Assembly (NCBI GenBank): GCA_043775925.1
Contig: JAYVRW010000025.1
Coordinates: 1-33,773 of the forward strand
Length of the DNA: 33,773 bases
Direction of reading: 5' to 3'
From: JAFDVL01 sp043775925
GTDB lineage: Bacteria > Acidobacteriota > Blastocatellia > RBC074
Shown: piece after piece, positions 1-8,361 of the stretch
How positions within the stretch are numbered: position 1 is the first letter of the stretch
Layout of the letters: each line of letters starts with the position of its first letter
Made by a program: the position numbers and the translations under genes
Notes under the pieces: model-generated
Databases searched by the model: none
Told to the model about the DNA's origin: nothing
The model's input: only the letters and a program-made list of their open reading frames with translations

Positions 1-906
1 AACGGTTTCGAGCGCACCGCCTGCACCGTAGGCAATCACCGGACGCCCGGCAGCATTGATCTCAAGCGGCGTCATGCCGAAATCTTCTTCACCGGGAAAC
101 AACAAAGCGCGGCAATGGCTGGCGTAATGATTTACTACTTCATCAGATTGCCGTCCTAAAAATTTGACCGTCGGGCCAGCCATTGCTTCGAGGCGCTGCC
201 GATCCGGGCCGTCGCCGATCACCACCAATTCACGATTCATTTTGGTACAAGCCTGAATCGCCAGATCAATGCGTTTGTAGGGAACCAGCCGCGACAAAAT
301 TAAAAAATAATCTTCCACGTCATCGCTGGGCTGGAAGCGATCTACATCAATCGGAGGCGGAATCACCACAGATTCGCGTCCATAAATTTGTTTGATTCGG
401 TCGGCGACTACTTGCGAGTTAGCGATGTAATAATCGGGTTGCCGTGAAGCGCGGCGATCCCACCAACGCAGTCCCGCCAGCATCGCAGGCAGCACGACCC
501 GCGCTGCGCCGCTGAAACCTTCGCGTTCGGCATAATCGTCATAACGCCAGACCCAGCGCATCGGCGTATGGCAATAACAAACGTGAACCGCATTTTTCGC
601 CCGATGCACACCTTTGCCATAGCCGGAACTGCTGCTGACAATCAGCTCATGTTCGGATAAATTCAGACTCTCGACAGCGAAGGGATACAGCCAGAAATAC
701 TGGCGGAATTTGCTTTCGACCGCTGGCATTTGCTGCATGAAAGAAGTACGAATTTCGGTGTTGCGTAACCCTTCAGGCAAGCGATGTTCAAGGGCAACCG
801 TCGCATACAACGGAGCCGTCGGGAAAGTTTGTGCTAGGGCTTCCGCCACTTTTTCTGCGCCGCCCATCTGGACGAAATAATCATGCACTAAAGCTATTCG
901 GGGCAT
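1..906 (-). CDS. GT4-type glycosyltransferase, 3' end cut by the window edge
   Basis: The reading frame runs open from an ATG at 906 to the left edge, giving 302 codons without a stop, so the C-terminus is missing. The N-terminus has the Rossmann start of GT-B enzymes (RIALVHDYFVQMGGAEKV). Near residues 215-225 there is a domain-linker strand (YFLILSRLVPYKRIDLAI), and near the cut end the GT4 donor-site E-x7-E motif appears as EEDFGMTPLE. It probably adds a sugar to the lipid-linked EPS repeat unit at the cytoplasmic face. A good ribosome binding site (AAGGAAGG, about 7 nt upstream) supports the start. It follows the flippase gene by 96 bp and is probably in the same operon. The fold is clear; the sugar specificity cannot be read. 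Confidence 0.9.
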   Translation of the reverse strand, partial: MPRIALVHDYFVQMGGAEKVAEALAQTFPTAPLYATVALEHRLPEGLRNTEIRTSFMQQMPAVESKFRQYFWLYPFAVESLNLSEHELIVSSSSGYGKGVHRAKNAVHVCYCHTPMRWVWRYDDYAEREGFSGAARVVLPAMLAGLRWWDRRASRQPDYYIANSQVVADRIKQIYGRESVVIPPPIDVDRFQPSDDVEDYFLILSRLVPYKRIDLAIQACTKMNRELVVIGDGPDRQRLEAMAGPTVKFLGRQSDEVVNHYASHCRALLFPGEEDFGMTPLEINAAGRPVIAYGAGGALETV

Positions 907-1002
907 CTTTAGCCTTCCTTTTTTCGGTAGTAGTTATCAGTCGTCTATCCGTCTCACCCGCTCTGCCGATAAAGGGCAACCGAGTGGCGGTAGATCATTT
1001 TT

Positions 1003-2328
1003 TTATCGTTCTGTTCTCAGTTGCCAACCAATCCGCAACCGGAAATCTGTGATTAATTTTTTGACGGGAAAATCCCCGGTTTGTGGATAGAAACACTGCC
1101 ACAAACTGAGCCGTTGCTTTCGCATCAGCCAATACAAAGCTACGATCAGCATCACGCTGTAACCCAGCAATGAAGCGAGTGCTGCACCGACAATTCCGCG
1201 CGTTGGCAACCAATACAGCAGCGCGATCACGGTGACTCCGGCGGAAGACAACCGCGAAATCGTGCTGAGCACCGGAAAGCCCAATCCATTCAATCCGCTA
1301 TTTACAATCGAACCCATACTCCAAAGCAGCGAAGCAATCAGCAACAATCGCAACGTTCCGGTCGCCGCCAGAAACTCCGTGCCGTAAGCAAAGCGCAGGA
1401 TGTAGGGCGCGGCGATCCACAGCGGAATCAGCACGACCAAATAAACATAAAATGTCTGGCGCAAACTTTTGGTGAGCAGTTGTAGTGAAATTTCTTTGTT
1501 TTCCTGTGCGGCAACTTCTGGCAGCAAAACATCTGAAACGGAAGACGCGAGAACGGTAGTGATTTCGGAAAGACGCACCGCCACCACATAAAGTCCAATC
1601 ACCGCGCTGGGAGCCATCGCCGCCAGCAGCAATTGATCCAACCGCAAAGTCGCCATCGCAGTAATGAGTCCAGGGAAATAACGCAGCCCATAAGCAAGCG
1701 CTTCTTTCCATTCCTTTGCGCCGGGGTTCCAACACGGACGCAATCCAATTTTCACGCCGATAAAGGCGAGTGAAGTACACATCAATTGTGCTGCAATCAT
1801 TGTGTAAGCAGCGTTCCTGACGGTCAGATGTCCACTAAACCAAAGCACCAAATAAGTAACAGATTGTGTGCCGTAAAAAATACTTCGTGCAGCGGCAGCC
1901 CAACGAAATTCGCGCGATCCTTCCAGTAACCCGACCATCAAATCAAACAGCAGAGCCAGCGGAATATTCAATAGGTAAATTCGCACCAACAGCATGACAT
2001 CAGGGCTGTGTTGCCCAACCAGATGCGGGACAATTAATTCGGCAACTCCGAACGCGATCAGCCCAGCAAACAGCGCAAAGATGAGCGCATTGGAATAATG
2101 TGTAGAAAGCAAATCAGGGTGACGCGCAAGGTAATAACGATAAGCCTGCGGCAAGCCTAACCCGAACAGCCAAGCCATGATATTTGGCCACAGTACGACA
2201 ACAGCAAGATCGCCACGACCTTCCGGCCCTAAAGCCCAAGCCGTCAATAGGCTTGTCACTACGCCCGAAAGCAGCGTAAGACCGTAGGTAAAAAAAACAA
2301 TGGTGATATTTTTTTTCATTCGTTTCAT
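1003..2328 (-). CDS. Wzx-type polysaccharide flippase (MOP superfamily)
   Basis: This 441-residue, very hydrophobic protein has about 12 predicted membrane spans and starts MKRMKKNITIVFFTYGLTLL, typical of the polysaccharide_synt/MATE-like flippases. Such proteins move undecaprenyl-pyrophosphate-linked repeat units across the inner membrane. The segment RLDQLLLAAMAPSAVIGLY in the middle is a recognisable family feature (RLDQ/..YALA-like strand with a charged residue inside the membrane). An ATG at 2328 or a second ATG three codons later could start it; neither has a strong Shine-Dalgarno. It lies 15 bp after a glycosyltransferase gene and before another, so an EPS flippase role fits best. Substrate is unknown. 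Confidence 0.88.
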   Translation of the reverse strand: MKRMKKNITIVFFTYGLTLLSGVVTSLLTAWALGPEGRGDLAVVVLWPNIMAWLFGLGLPQAYRYYLARHPDLLSTHYSNALIFALFAGLIAFGVAELIVPHLVGQHSPDVMLLVRIYLLNIPLALLFDLMVGLLEGSREFRWAAAARSIFYGTQSVTYLVLWFSGHLTVRNAAYTMIAAQLMCTSLAFIGVKIGLRPCWNPGAKEWKEALAYGLRYFPGLITAMATLRLDQLLLAAMAPSAVIGLYVVAVRLSEITTVLASSVSDVLLPEVAAQENKEISLQLLTKSLRQTFYVYLVVLIPLWIAAPYILRFAYGTEFLAATGTLRLLLIASLLWSMGSIVNSGLNGLGFPVLSTISRLSSAGVTVIALLYWLPTRGIVGAALASLLGYSVMLIVALYWLMRKQRLSLWQCFYPQTGDFPVKKLITDFRLRIGWQLRTER

Positions 2329-2343
2329 CGTAACTCGTACTGT

Positions 2344-3555
2344 TTATACAGACACAATTCTGCTTGTTTCACTGGTTAGGCTGGCGCACTTACTGGCCGC
2401 CCGATAGAATTTTTGTATCTCAGCAATATAAGCAGGAACTGTAAAATATTGACTGACCCGTAAACGGGCACTCCAACCTAATTCCTGACAAATAGAAGGT
2501 GATTGTAAAAGATGAATTATTTCTGCTGCCAGAATTTGCTCGTCTGCGACAGGAACCAGCCTGCCACTCAAGGCGTGATGAATCATTTCAGGATTACCGC
2601 CAACAGCAGTAGCAACCACTGGTAAGCCACTTGCCATTCCTTCCAACACTACTAAGCCACAAGGCTCTGCCAATGAATTCACTACTAATGCATCAAGCGC
2701 TTGCATCACTGCCGGAACATCGCGCCTTGCACCTAGAAAACGAGCCTGTGCTGCGATCCCTATTTTTTCAGTAGTTTGTTTTAATAGCTGAAAATACGTT
2801 TCATCCGAAGCGTTGAATTGCGGTTCACCGACAATTAATAAAACTGCTTCTGGAAATTCCTGTACGACTCGTTCAAATGCATGCAGTAATCCGAGTTGCC
2901 CTTTGCGTTCAGTGATTTGCCCAATGATGCCAATCACTGGAATATCCTGTCCGATTCCTAATTCGGAGCGAATAGCGGCACGGCCTTTTTCGTCAGGTCG
3001 AAACTTGTCCGTGTCAGCACAGTTAAGAATAGTTTTGACAGAAACACGATCATTGAATGGATGTAAAAGAACACCGCGAAATCTATCGGCAGTCGCCTGC
3101 GAAACAGCCAAAAATCTGATCCGAGATGAAGCCAGTAAAACAAAAAAACGAATGGCGGTACTAATTGGGTGATGCGGTAACAAATCATGCAGATGCCAAA
3201 TGACGGGAACCTCTAAGCCGATGGTCGCAGCGGTCATGACTAATCCGGCACGAATGCTGTTAGCATGAATCAAATCAGGGTTAATCGTTTTAATTTGGGA
3301 ACGAACATTACGCATGACGCGCCAGAACGAAAGTAGATATTGCACTACTAAATCCAAGCGCCAGGTAAATCTGGCCTCCAGTTTTTTGACTTCAACACAA
3401 GGAATACTTTGCTCTTCGACTTGTCGTTTAAGATCGCCCGCTGGGCACATCACCATCATTTGAAATTCACCTGGGTCAAGCTGCGATAAGATGAGTAAAA
3501 GCACACGTTCTGCGCCGCTGATAGTATTCGTATGATTGTAAAAAAGTATTTTCAT
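2344..3555 (-). CDS. GT4 glycosyltransferase
   Basis: A 403-residue GT-B enzyme. I place the start at the ATG at 3555 (MKILFYNHTNTISGAERVLL), because it has AAAGGGGAA just upstream, whereas extending the frame to 3630 would run into the upstream membrane-protein gene. Seen in order: N-terminal Rossmann acceptor domain with the GAERV signature, linker, then the donor domain with GQITERKGQLGLLHAF near residue 215-230 and the E-x7-E motif in SLAEPCGLVVLEGMASG near residue 315-330. This is the glycosyl transferases group 1 family. It is probably an EPS repeat-unit assembly enzyme: 16 bp after the ligase-like gene and 15 bp before the flippase gene. Donor and linkage cannot be deduced. Confidence 0.9.
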   Translation of the reverse strand: MKILFYNHTNTISGAERVLLLILSQLDPGEFQMMVMCPAGDLKRQVEEQSIPCVEVKKLEARFTWRLDLVVQYLLSFWRVMRNVRSQIKTINPDLIHANSIRAGLVMTAATIGLEVPVIWHLHDLLPHHPISTAIRFFVLLASSRIRFLAVSQATADRFRGVLLHPFNDRVSVKTILNCADTDKFRPDEKGRAAIRSELGIGQDIPVIGIIGQITERKGQLGLLHAFERVVQEFPEAVLLIVGEPQFNASDETYFQLLKQTTEKIGIAAQARFLGARRDVPAVMQALDALVVNSLAEPCGLVVLEGMASGLPVVATAVGGNPEMIHHALSGRLVPVADEQILAAEIIHLLQSPSICQELGWSARLRVSQYFTVPAYIAEIQKFYRAASKCASLTSETSRIVSV

Positions 3556-3571
3556 TTCCCCTTTATCTCTC

Positions 3572-5071
3572 TCAGAATTCAGGTGATAACTCATGCTCAT
3601 CCCGTGCGGATTCCGAGCAAATCCAACCAATCACCATCCAGGCGATGGGGGCTGCTGAATAAATCATGAAGGTCAACCCAAAAATGCTGTTCAAAATCAG
3701 CATTGAGACGATTGCCGCCGCGATTCGGCGGACTATAGCTTTATCAGTTCCTGGTAAAGCCCGCTTAAAAATTTGTACTCCCAACCACTGAATTCGCACT
3801 AATATCCCAACAAATAAAAGCGCCACTGGAAGGCTACAGCCAACCAGAAGAGCAACGATAAAACTATCTATCGGATAAAATTCACTGCTTATACCCGTAT
3901 AGCGGGCTGCTGCTACAGTGCCTGTGCTGATCCCCGCTCCAAGCGGGCGAGAGGGAATATACGTCGTGATAAGTACTCCCCAGATTTTGAAGCGTTCATC
4001 GAGGCTTCCTTCTTTCGTTGGTTGTAAAGTCCCACGCGTAGTATGTGAAAGCATCGTACCAAACTTATCGTCTTTGTCTTTGCTCCACATTTCCTGCTCT
4101 GAAGGTGGCTTCGCAACCAGCAATAAAACCACTACTGCAAGCCCCATCATCCCGCAACGCTTGATGACTCTGACCCAGTTTTCAGCACCCATTAAAATAA
4201 ACACCCCAATGCCAGCCACCAGTCCAAAAATCGCTGTCCGTTGTCCTGTCATGATCAGCACCGCACTTAATCCGGCGAGACATAGCACCCAGCCCAAACG
4301 TCTGGCTAACTGTTTCGCTCCGACTCCGAAACCAAAAGCAATGAGTGCACCAAACTGAACGTATCTCCCCCATTCCTCAGCGCTATTAAAAGTCGCCAAA
4401 GCACGTTGGATATGACCAACAGCAATGGATTCGTAATGGTCTGTATGATTCACCCAGTATTGCTCAAAGCTGGGAAAGCCAAATATTAATTGGTAGGCTC
4501 CATGCAAAGAACAGATCAGCCCCATCACCACAATCACGCGCAAAGCGATAGTCAAAAAAGCCGACTTCATTGCGCACCCGAAGTAAAACCATGCCACTGG
4601 CAGTAAAATAAAAAAGGCTCCTGACAATCCAACCGTGACACCACCCTGAAACGGATTAAAGATTTGAATGAAGAAACACGCTGCCAGAATCGAAACTGGC
4701 AAACCTAATGGTTTCGTCACGAACATCCGTTCACGTCTTTTCCAGAGCAAAATCGTAAACGCCAGAACCGTCAGGATTGGCGTCACCAAATGAATGGGGT
4801 CAGTCGTTGTATATTCAACGACAATGAACTGGGCGCGACGCAAAAAACCACGGAGCGGTTCAAAGATCATCATCGCCAACATTCCGGCTTCCAAACTGGA
4901 AAGCAACGGCAAAGCCATGATCCACAAGGCTCCGCCCAGTAACAGCCCGCGAAAAATCTGTCCGCCGCTAACAACAGCTAAAGCCGTCGCGGCTGAGAGC
5001 GCAGGCAAAGGCCCCAGCCACATCAGCCACGAACGGCGTAGCGCAGGTGTTTGTACGTGATGGTTAGTCAT
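3572..5071 (-). CDS. O-antigen ligase/polymerase-like membrane protein (Wzy/WaaL family)
   Basis: A 499-residue protein with about 11-12 hydrophobic segments and a longer polar loop between residues roughly 330 and 385 (around PSEQEMWSKDKDDKFGTML and TLQPTKEGSLDERFKIWGV). That is the layout of Wzy_C/O-antigen ligase proteins, in which a large periplasmic loop near the C-terminal third carries the catalytic residues. The segment LIMTGQRTAIFGLVAGIGV matches the conserved strand before that loop. In this locus it would be the polymerase joining flipped repeat units, working with the two Wzz proteins. It could instead be a ligase; sequence alone does not separate the two. It starts 28 bp after the sugar dehydrogenase gene. 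Confidence 0.85.
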   Translation of the reverse strand: MTNHHVQTPALRRSWLMWLGPLPALSAATALAVVSGGQIFRGLLLGGALWIMALPLLSSLEAGMLAMMIFEPLRGFLRRAQFIVVEYTTTDPIHLVTPILTVLAFTILLWKRRERMFVTKPLGLPVSILAACFFIQIFNPFQGGVTVGLSGAFFILLPVAWFYFGCAMKSAFLTIALRVIVVMGLICSLHGAYQLIFGFPSFEQYWVNHTDHYESIAVGHIQRALATFNSAEEWGRYVQFGALIAFGFGVGAKQLARRLGWVLCLAGLSAVLIMTGQRTAIFGLVAGIGVFILMGAENWVRVIKRCGMMGLAVVVLLLVAKPPSEQEMWSKDKDDKFGTMLSHTTRGTLQPTKEGSLDERFKIWGVLITTYIPSRPLGAGISTGTVAAARYTGISSEFYPIDSFIVALLVGCSLPVALLFVGILVRIQWLGVQIFKRALPGTDKAIVRRIAAAIVSMLILNSIFGLTFMIYSAAPIAWMVIGWICSESARDEHELSPEF

Positions 5072-5099
5072 AAACTCATTAATTTATTACTTATCCGCA

Positions 5100-8000
5100 T
5101 TACTGTGTATAAAGCTGGCTGCGTGGAATGACTTGCCGCAGTTGTTGCGGGCTTGCCCATTCCAAACGAACAGAAGCTTCTTTATCCTTTTCAACAAACT
5201 CCAGTTTGATGCTGTATTTTTTACCAGCAGTAAGAGTGATCGTGCCGCGATTTTCAGTATTATTTTTGTTATTGGCATTGATGAGTAATTGCCCGTTTAC
5301 CAACAGCCGCACCGTATCTGTGGCGGTTACATAAAACGTGTTATTTCCCGTCGAACGCGGTTGTACGAAGCCTGTCCAGCGAATGGAAAAATGGTCGTTG
5401 TCCAGTCCTGCCGTCGGTTTGCCTGTCCTCCAATCGAAATCAATAATAGGGTCAATTCGTACTAATTTCAGTTCCTTGAAATCCTCTTTCTTGAAATACT
5501 CTCCTTTGAGTCCGCTTCCATTACCATTAACAGGTGCAGGATTGGTGACATTCACCTGAACCGCACTTGAAGTCGTGACGGCTCCATTGTTGTCGTAAGC
5601 TTTCGCCGTGAACGAAGCCGCTCCGACGGATCCCAAAGTTAAGGTATATTCATAAGGAGCGCTCTGATCCGAATTTATTAGCGATCCGCCTTGATAAAAT
5701 TCAACCTTACTAATCGTCCCGTCTGCATCGGCAGCATTCGCCCGCAAAGTAATCGTCGCTGGGACAGTAAATGTTGAGTTGTTGGTAGGAGCAGTCAGGC
5801 TGACAGTTGGAGGACGGTTTACAGCCAGAACATTTACTTTCACATTATCAAAAACTGCTTTACATAAAACCGTGTTATTCGCGGCTGTGACAGCGATTCC
5901 AAAGAAGACCGAGGACGGCATATTCACCATCACTGTTTCGATCAACAGCCAGTTCGTACCATCAGCCGATTGATAAGTACTAAACTGATTTCCTTGTCGC
6001 ACAATGCGCTGCCAACGCTGCAAAATCTGATCATCACCCAAATTCGTGATCGTAGCCTCTCCAGGATTGGCTCGACGCAGGGAAGCTGTATGCTCATTCG
6101 ATTTAAAGCGAACCATGACATAACGTGAATTCGCTGCCAGATTCTCTCGAATCATGACACCGGCTTTGGCTTCAGGTGCTGTGTTTTGGATGCTGGCAAC
6201 GCGCGCGACGATCTGCCCATCACCTTGCAACGTTTGATAGACATAATCAAAGCCGTCACTTGTCCCGCCAATATCCGTGCCGGAACCTTGCAACGTCAAA
6301 CTCCCATTGGTAAAGCTATTATTTCCAACTTTTCCAACACTGCCGACATCTTGTCCAAGCCAGGGTGTTGGCAAAGTTGAAGTGGAAGGAGGGGGCGGTG
6401 AATCTATAATAATCGGATTGACGTTGACACGTCTGGTATCCGTAACGCCTGCGCTGTCAGTTACGGTTAAGACAATTTCATAAAAAAATATCTCACCTGC
6501 GACGGCATGATTTTCTATCACGAAACTGCCACTGGTTCCGGTAGCAGTAACTCCCGGATGAATATGCGTATTGTGATGTAACAGCACTGACCATTTCATG
6601 GCACTGGCAGGAAGCGTCTCGTCGGGGTCGCTGGCAGTCCCGGTGAAGGTAATGACATCTCCGGTTTTAGGTGTTATTCCATTGGCGGGTGCAGTGATGG
6701 TTGCGACAGGAGGACGGCTGCCGACAACAACATTAATAGTGGTCGAAGCAGTCAAGCCCGGCGGATTGGTCACGGTCAACTTGGTAACAAACGTCTTGAC
6801 GCCGGTGGTGACATAAGTATGCGTTGGATTCGCAGTGGCCGAAGTCGTCCCATCGCCGAAGTCCCATTGAGAGGTTAAGGCACTTCCGGCTGGATCGCTG
6901 GAACCATTACTGGAAAAAGCTATGGTATAGGGGTCTGTCAAGGAAGGGCGTGTGGCGTTCGCCACTGCCGACGGCGCAGTTCCACTAAATTTGATCCGCC
7001 GAATCTCACCACCTGCAATCGAAAGATAATAAAGTAATCCGTCCAGGCCTTGCTCTAAATGAACAGGTGAGTTGACGCCGGTCGCAAATGATTCAACGCT
7101 GGCGACGTTATTATTGGCATCAAAAACGAGGCGCGAAATAAAACTCTTAACGTAATCCGCAAAAAACATGCTGCCACGATATTTCACTGGATAATTCGTG
7201 CCTGTATAAAAAGGCCCGCCGACAATAGCGGCTCCGCCTCCACGCGCATAGTTGTGGATCGGATTCGTGATGGCGCTGGCGGGAATGGCTGCACACTGAC
7301 CGGGAAAAGCCGATTGGAAATCTGGATTGGTGGTGGTTCCTTCATAACAAGGCCAACCGAAATTGGCGCCGCGCCCACGATTAATTTCTTCAAAATGGGT
7401 AGCTCCGACATCGCCGAGATAAACCTCGCTCGTACCAGGCTTATGCGTAAAACGAAAGGGACTGCGAAGGCCGTAGGCGTAAACTTTTGACTTCACCGAA
7501 TTCACATTTCCATCGAAAAATGGATTGTCGCTCGGCGCAGTTCCGTCAGGATTAATCCGCAAAATCTTGCCGTTGTAGGTGTTCAAATCCTGGGCACGGA
7601 ATGACAGTTGATCAGCAAAATTAAAATCTCCGCCATCGCCCATTCCGACATAAATTTTTCCGTCAATTCCAAATTTTACGGTGCCAACAGTATGCGCTGA
7701 GGCGTCCGATCCCATGCAATCCGCTCCGGCAGGTGAACTGCTGCAAGGAGCTGTTCCAATCTTTCCCATCAGCACTACTTCACTATTGGGGAGGGCTACA
7801 TCAAGATTCGCCGGATTCGCCTGAACACGGGTCAGGCGCGCTGTTTTCGGTGTCGTATCGGCAGCATTCCCATTTGGTTCGTAGACATATAACAAATAAA
7901 CAAATCCATTCGTTGAAAAATTCGGGTCGAGTGCCAAGCCAATTAACCCACGATCACCAACCTCATTCACTCGCGTCGAAATATCAATAAATGGCGTTGG

Positions 8001-8234
8001 TAAAACAGCACCGTTTTTCACGATTTTGACAATGCCTGGCTTTTCCCAAACGAAAATTCTGCCATCAGGGGCAAAGGCAAAGCCAACTGTTTGAAATTTG
8101 GTAACATTCACTACTACTTCGGTGGAAAACCCCGTATCAGTAAAAGTCTGGGATAAAACTGCCTGTCCCATGAAAACAAACAACATGACCGCCAGGCACG
8201 ACGCGATGGCGGGTGAGGTTTTGTGTAGCTTCAT
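5100..8234 (-). CDS. Secreted glucose/sorbosone dehydrogenase-like protein with PKD, Ig, DUF1349-like and PA14 modules
   Basis: A 1044-residue exported mosaic. Residues 1-28 are a signal peptide (SCLAVMLFVFMGQAVLSQ). Residues 35-415 are a six-bladed glucose/sorbosone dehydrogenase propeller, with GLIGLALDPNF, the His-containing ASAHTVGTVKFGIDGKIY (candidate catalytic base His181), GDGGDF and AYGLRSPFRF motifs; homologues use PQQ. Residues about 420-505 are a PKD domain (QWDFGDGTT), 508-608 a second Ig-like domain, 625-800 a DUF1349-like concanavalin-type domain, 808-897 a bacterial Ig domain (ISKVEFYQGG), and 907-1040 a PA14 domain (LKGEYFKK through SIKLEFVEKDKEASVRLEW). Shine-Dalgarno AGGAGA supports the ATG. 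It sits among EPS assembly genes, which suggests oxidation or binding of an extracellular sugar, possibly the EPS itself; that link is inference. Confidence 0.88.
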   Translation of the reverse strand: MKLHKTSPAIASCLAVMLFVFMGQAVLSQTFTDTGFSTEVVVNVTKFQTVGFAFAPDGRIFVWEKPGIVKIVKNGAVLPTPFIDISTRVNEVGDRGLIGLALDPNFSTNGFVYLLYVYEPNGNAADTTPKTARLTRVQANPANLDVALPNSEVVLMGKIGTAPCSSSPAGADCMGSDASAHTVGTVKFGIDGKIYVGMGDGGDFNFADQLSFRAQDLNTYNGKILRINPDGTAPSDNPFFDGNVNSVKSKVYAYGLRSPFRFTHKPGTSEVYLGDVGATHFEEINRGRGANFGWPCYEGTTTNPDFQSAFPGQCAAIPASAITNPIHNYARGGGAAIVGGPFYTGTNYPVKYRGSMFFADYVKSFISRLVFDANNNVASVESFATGVNSPVHLEQGLDGLLYYLSIAGGEIRRIKFSGTAPSAVANATRPSLTDPYTIAFSSNGSSDPAGSALTSQWDFGDGTTSATANPTHTYVTTGVKTFVTKLTVTNPPGLTASTTINVVVGSRPPVATITAPANGITPKTGDVITFTGTASDPDETLPASAMKWSVLLHHNTHIHPGVTATGTSGSFVIENHAVAGEIFFYEIVLTVTDSAGVTDTRRVNVNPIIIDSPPPPSTSTLPTPWLGQDVGSVGKVGNNSFTNGSLTLQGSGTDIGGTSDGFDYVYQTLQGDGQIVARVASIQNTAPEAKAGVMIRENLAANSRYVMVRFKSNEHTASLRRANPGEATITNLGDDQILQRWQRIVRQGNQFSTYQSADGTNWLLIETVMVNMPSSVFFGIAVTAANNTVLCKAVFDNVKVNVLAVNRPPTVSLTAPTNNSTFTVPATITLRANAADADGTISKVEFYQGGSLINSDQSAPYEYTLTLGSVGAASFTAKAYDNNGAVTTSSAVQVNVTNPAPVNGNGSGLKGEYFKKEDFKELKLVRIDPIIDFDWRTGKPTAGLDNDHFSIRWTGFVQPRSTGNNTFYVTATDTVRLLVNGQLLINANNKNNTENRGTITLTAGKKYSIKLEFVEKDKEASVRLEWASPQQLRQVIPRSQLYTQ

Positions 8235-8280
8235 TAATTTTCTCCTGTGTATATGTGCTTTATTTGTTGAGCGACCTGCC

Positions 8281-8291
8281 GGATCACCTCC
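8281..8291 (-). other. Eleven-base perfect anti-SD complement without an adjacent start codon
   Basis: On the minus strand GGAGGTGATCC is exactly complementary to the usual 3' tail of 16S rRNA. No ATG, GTG or TTG follows at ribosome-binding distance; the next gene starts about 47 nt downstream with its own AGGAGA. It may be a standby ribosome site in the leader or chance. Confidence 0.35.
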
Positions 8292-8361
8292 ATGTTTACT
8301 CTAACCAAAAACAGCGATTAGAATTTAATACCCGCTATTTCTGTGGGTTATTGAAAATTTT

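Noticed and set aside
1298..1780. A 160-codon open frame inside the flippase gene on the same strand.
   Set aside because: It is a frame-shifted reading of the clear membrane protein, without recognisable content or a ribosome site that could be justified.
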